From positions 1-39,520 of the forward strand of contig JAQWYM010000012.1 of the NCBI GenBank assembly GCA_029253965.1: a DNA stretch of 39,520 nt, written 5' to 3'. A program made the translations under genes and the position numbers. The stretch comes from Gammaproteobacteria bacterium (GTDB lineage Bacteria > Pseudomonadota > Gammaproteobacteria > UBA4575). A model generated the notes under the pieces. It was not told the origin of the DNA and did not search any database. It was given only the letters and a program-made list of their open reading frames with translations. This document shows, piece after piece, positions 38,271 through 39,520 of the stretch. How positions within the stretch are numbered: the stretch's first letter is position 1; the number at the start of each line of letters is the position of its first letter.

Positions 38271-38828
38271 TTAAACTTCCATCAGCTCTTTTTCTTTAGC
38301 TGTAAGTACTTCATCAATATTTTTAATAAAACTATCCGTAAGTTTTTGTACCACTTCTAAAGAACCACGCTCATCATCTTCTGAGATTTCTTTTTCTTTG
38401 GTCAGCTCTTTGAGATCACCATTAGCATCACGGCGTATATTGCGAATAGCCACTCGAGCTTGCTCCGCTTCTGCACGCACTAGCTTGACGAAATCACGGC
38501 GCCTTTCTTCTGTTAGGGCCGGCAAAGGCACACGAATGAGCTCACCTGTGGTCACTGGATTCAGACCCATGTCTGAGTTCATAATCGCCTTCTCAATCGC
38601 CGGCACCATAGTTTTCTCCCATGGCGAAACAGCTAAAGTACGGGCATCATCAACACTGATATTAGCGGCCTGATTAAGCGGCACATCTGAACCATAGTAA
38701 TCGACCATAACGTGATCGAGTAAGCTCACGTTAGCGCGGCCAGTTCGAATCTTTGTTAACTCTACTTTCAGCGCTTCAACGCTCTTACTCATGCGCGTAT
38801 TCGCGTCTTTTTTAATCTCTTCAATCAT
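38271..38828 (-). CDS. frr: Ribosome recycling factor
   Basis: Frr works with EF-G to split post-termination ribosomes. From the ATG at 38828 it has 185 residues, the E. coli length; the GTG at 38831 just before it is less likely. Features are the three-helix bundle ends and hinge: [72 protein letters not shown] and the [11 protein letters not shown] helix. The ATG shares one base with the pyrH stop (TGATG), so translation is coupled. Confidence 0.97.
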   Translation of the reverse strand: MIEEIKKDANTRMSKSVEALKVELTKIRTGRANVSLLDHVMVDYYGSDVPLNQAANISVDDARTLAVSPWEKTMVPAIEKAIMNSDMGLNPVTTGELIRVPLPALTEERRRDFVKLVRAEAEQARVAIRNIRRDANGDLKELTKEKEISEDDERGSLEVVQKLTDSFIKNIDEVLTAKEKELMEV

Positions 38829-39520
38829 CACTTGTTACCTGAAACTAAGGTGCCAACATCTTCACCTAGAGCGATACGCTTAAGGTCGCCAGCATGGAAC
38901 ATGTTAAATACACGCAAAGGAATATTATTATCTCGACACATGACAATGGCAGTAGCATCCATCACCTGTAAGTCATCGCGCAATACCTGATCATAACTCA
39001 GCTGCTTATACATTTTAGCGTCTGGATTTTTCATTGGATCAGCATCGTAAACGCCATCAACTTTCGTCGCCTTGAGCATCAGTTCGGCATCGATCTCTGT
39101 TGCACGCAAACTGGCTGCTGAATCTGTGGTAAAGAAGGGATTGCCTGTGCCTGCGGCAAAAACGACAACTCGTCCTCTTTCCAGATGACGTACAGCGCGA
39201 CGTCGAATGTAGTCCTCACAGACCTCATTAATTTGAATAGCTGACATGACGCGGCTGTTAGCACCCTGACTTTCTAGGGCGTCTTGTAATGCAAGACTGT
39301 TAATAACAGTTGCTAACATCCCCATCTGATCACCGGTTACACGATCAATACCACCCTCTGCTAGACCCGCGCCACGGAATATATTACCGCCGCCGATAAC
39401 AACAGCAACCTGTACCTTCATCTCAAGCAACTCAACAATCTCTGTTGCAACTCGAGAAATCACCTGTGGATCAATCCCGTAATCACACTCACCCATCAGG
39501 GCTTCGCCGCTCAATTTTAA
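38828..39520 (-). CDS. pyrH: UMP kinase, N-terminus cut by window edge
   Basis: PyrH phosphorylates UMP to UDP and is an amino acid kinase family protein, allosterically controlled by GTP and UTP. The frame is open to the window edge at 39520. The first visible residues are [10 protein letters not shown], the nucleotide-binding start that in E. coli lies about 15 residues into the protein, so only the first codons are missing. Further motifs are [71 protein letters not shown] and [25 protein letters not shown] at 39514 inside LKLSG is not a real start. It heads the pyrH-frr-uppS run. Confidence 0.97.
   Translation of the reverse strand, partial: LKLSGEALMGECDYGIDPQVISRVATEIVELLEMKVQVAVVIGGGNIFRGAGLAEGGIDRVTGDQMGMLATVINSLALQDALESQGANSRVMSAIQINEVCEDYIRRRAVRHLERGRVVVFAAGTGNPFFTTDSAASLRATEIDAELMLKATKVDGVYDADPMKNPDAKMYKQLSYDQVLRDDLQVMDATAIVMCRDNNIPLRVFNMFHAGDLKRIALGEDVGTLVSGNK

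Noticed and set aside
39514-39520. TTG at 39514 as the start of pyrH
   Set aside because: It falls inside the conserved LKLSGEAL motif; the frame stays open to the window edge and the real start lies outside.

Overview
The window is a gene-dense piece of a gammaproteobacterial chromosome. The evidence is the block pyrH-frr-uppS-cdsA-dxr-rseP-bamA-skp-fabZ-rnhB-dnaE-accA-tilS-pyrG-kdsA-eno-ftsB-ispD-ispF, the typical gammaproteobacterial pairs yoaA-tsaB, xerD-dsbC and pepA-holC-valS, and a complete Gram-negative envelope assembly set (BamA, Skp, RseP). I see no phage, insertion sequence, CRISPR array, tRNA or rRNA. No gap longer than about 300 bases lacks a gene. I cannot name a genus. Base composition looks close to balanced throughout, with no obvious foreign island.

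Layout. Positions 1-128 hold the 5' end of parE (minus strand, cut by the window edge). Positions 304-3648 hold a stand-alone AddA/RecB-type helicase-nuclease on the plus strand, convergent with the xerD-dsbC pair (3691-5395, minus). A plus-strand stretch follows: an RDD membrane protein, pepA, holC and valS (5557-10993). Almost everything after that is on the minus strand. Positions 11012-15342 hold a three-gene envelope operon, transcribed as MMPL/RND-like permease, then LolA-like periplasmic protein, then outer-membrane barrel. Positions 15502-23857 hold a tightly packed operon transcribed as pyrG, kdsA, eno, ftsB, ispD, ispF, yoaA, tsaB, VOC protein. Positions 23920-30451 hold rnhB-dnaE, accA and tilS. 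Positions 30655-39520 hold pyrH (cut by the right edge), frr, uppS, cdsA, dxr, rseP, bamA, skp and fabZ.

How the genes work together. The right half is a housekeeping block linking isoprenoid precursor synthesis (dxr, ispD, ispF) to the undecaprenyl carrier (uppS), phospholipid synthesis (cdsA, accA, fabZ), outer-membrane protein assembly (bamA, skp, rseP), division (ftsB), Kdo synthesis (kdsA), CTP supply (pyrH, pyrG) and replication (dnaE, rnhB). holC and yoaA, whose E. coli products bind each other, are both present.

The most notable observation is what is missing. The usual skp-lpxD-fabZ-lpxA-lpxB-rnhB order lacks all three lipid A genes. An intrinsic terminator and a candidate promoter occupy the lpxD position, and 203 bp of non-coding DNA occupies the lpxA-lpxB position. 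The second point of interest is the MMPL / LolA-like / barrel operon. It looks like a complete inner membrane-periplasm-outer membrane pathway of unknown substrate.
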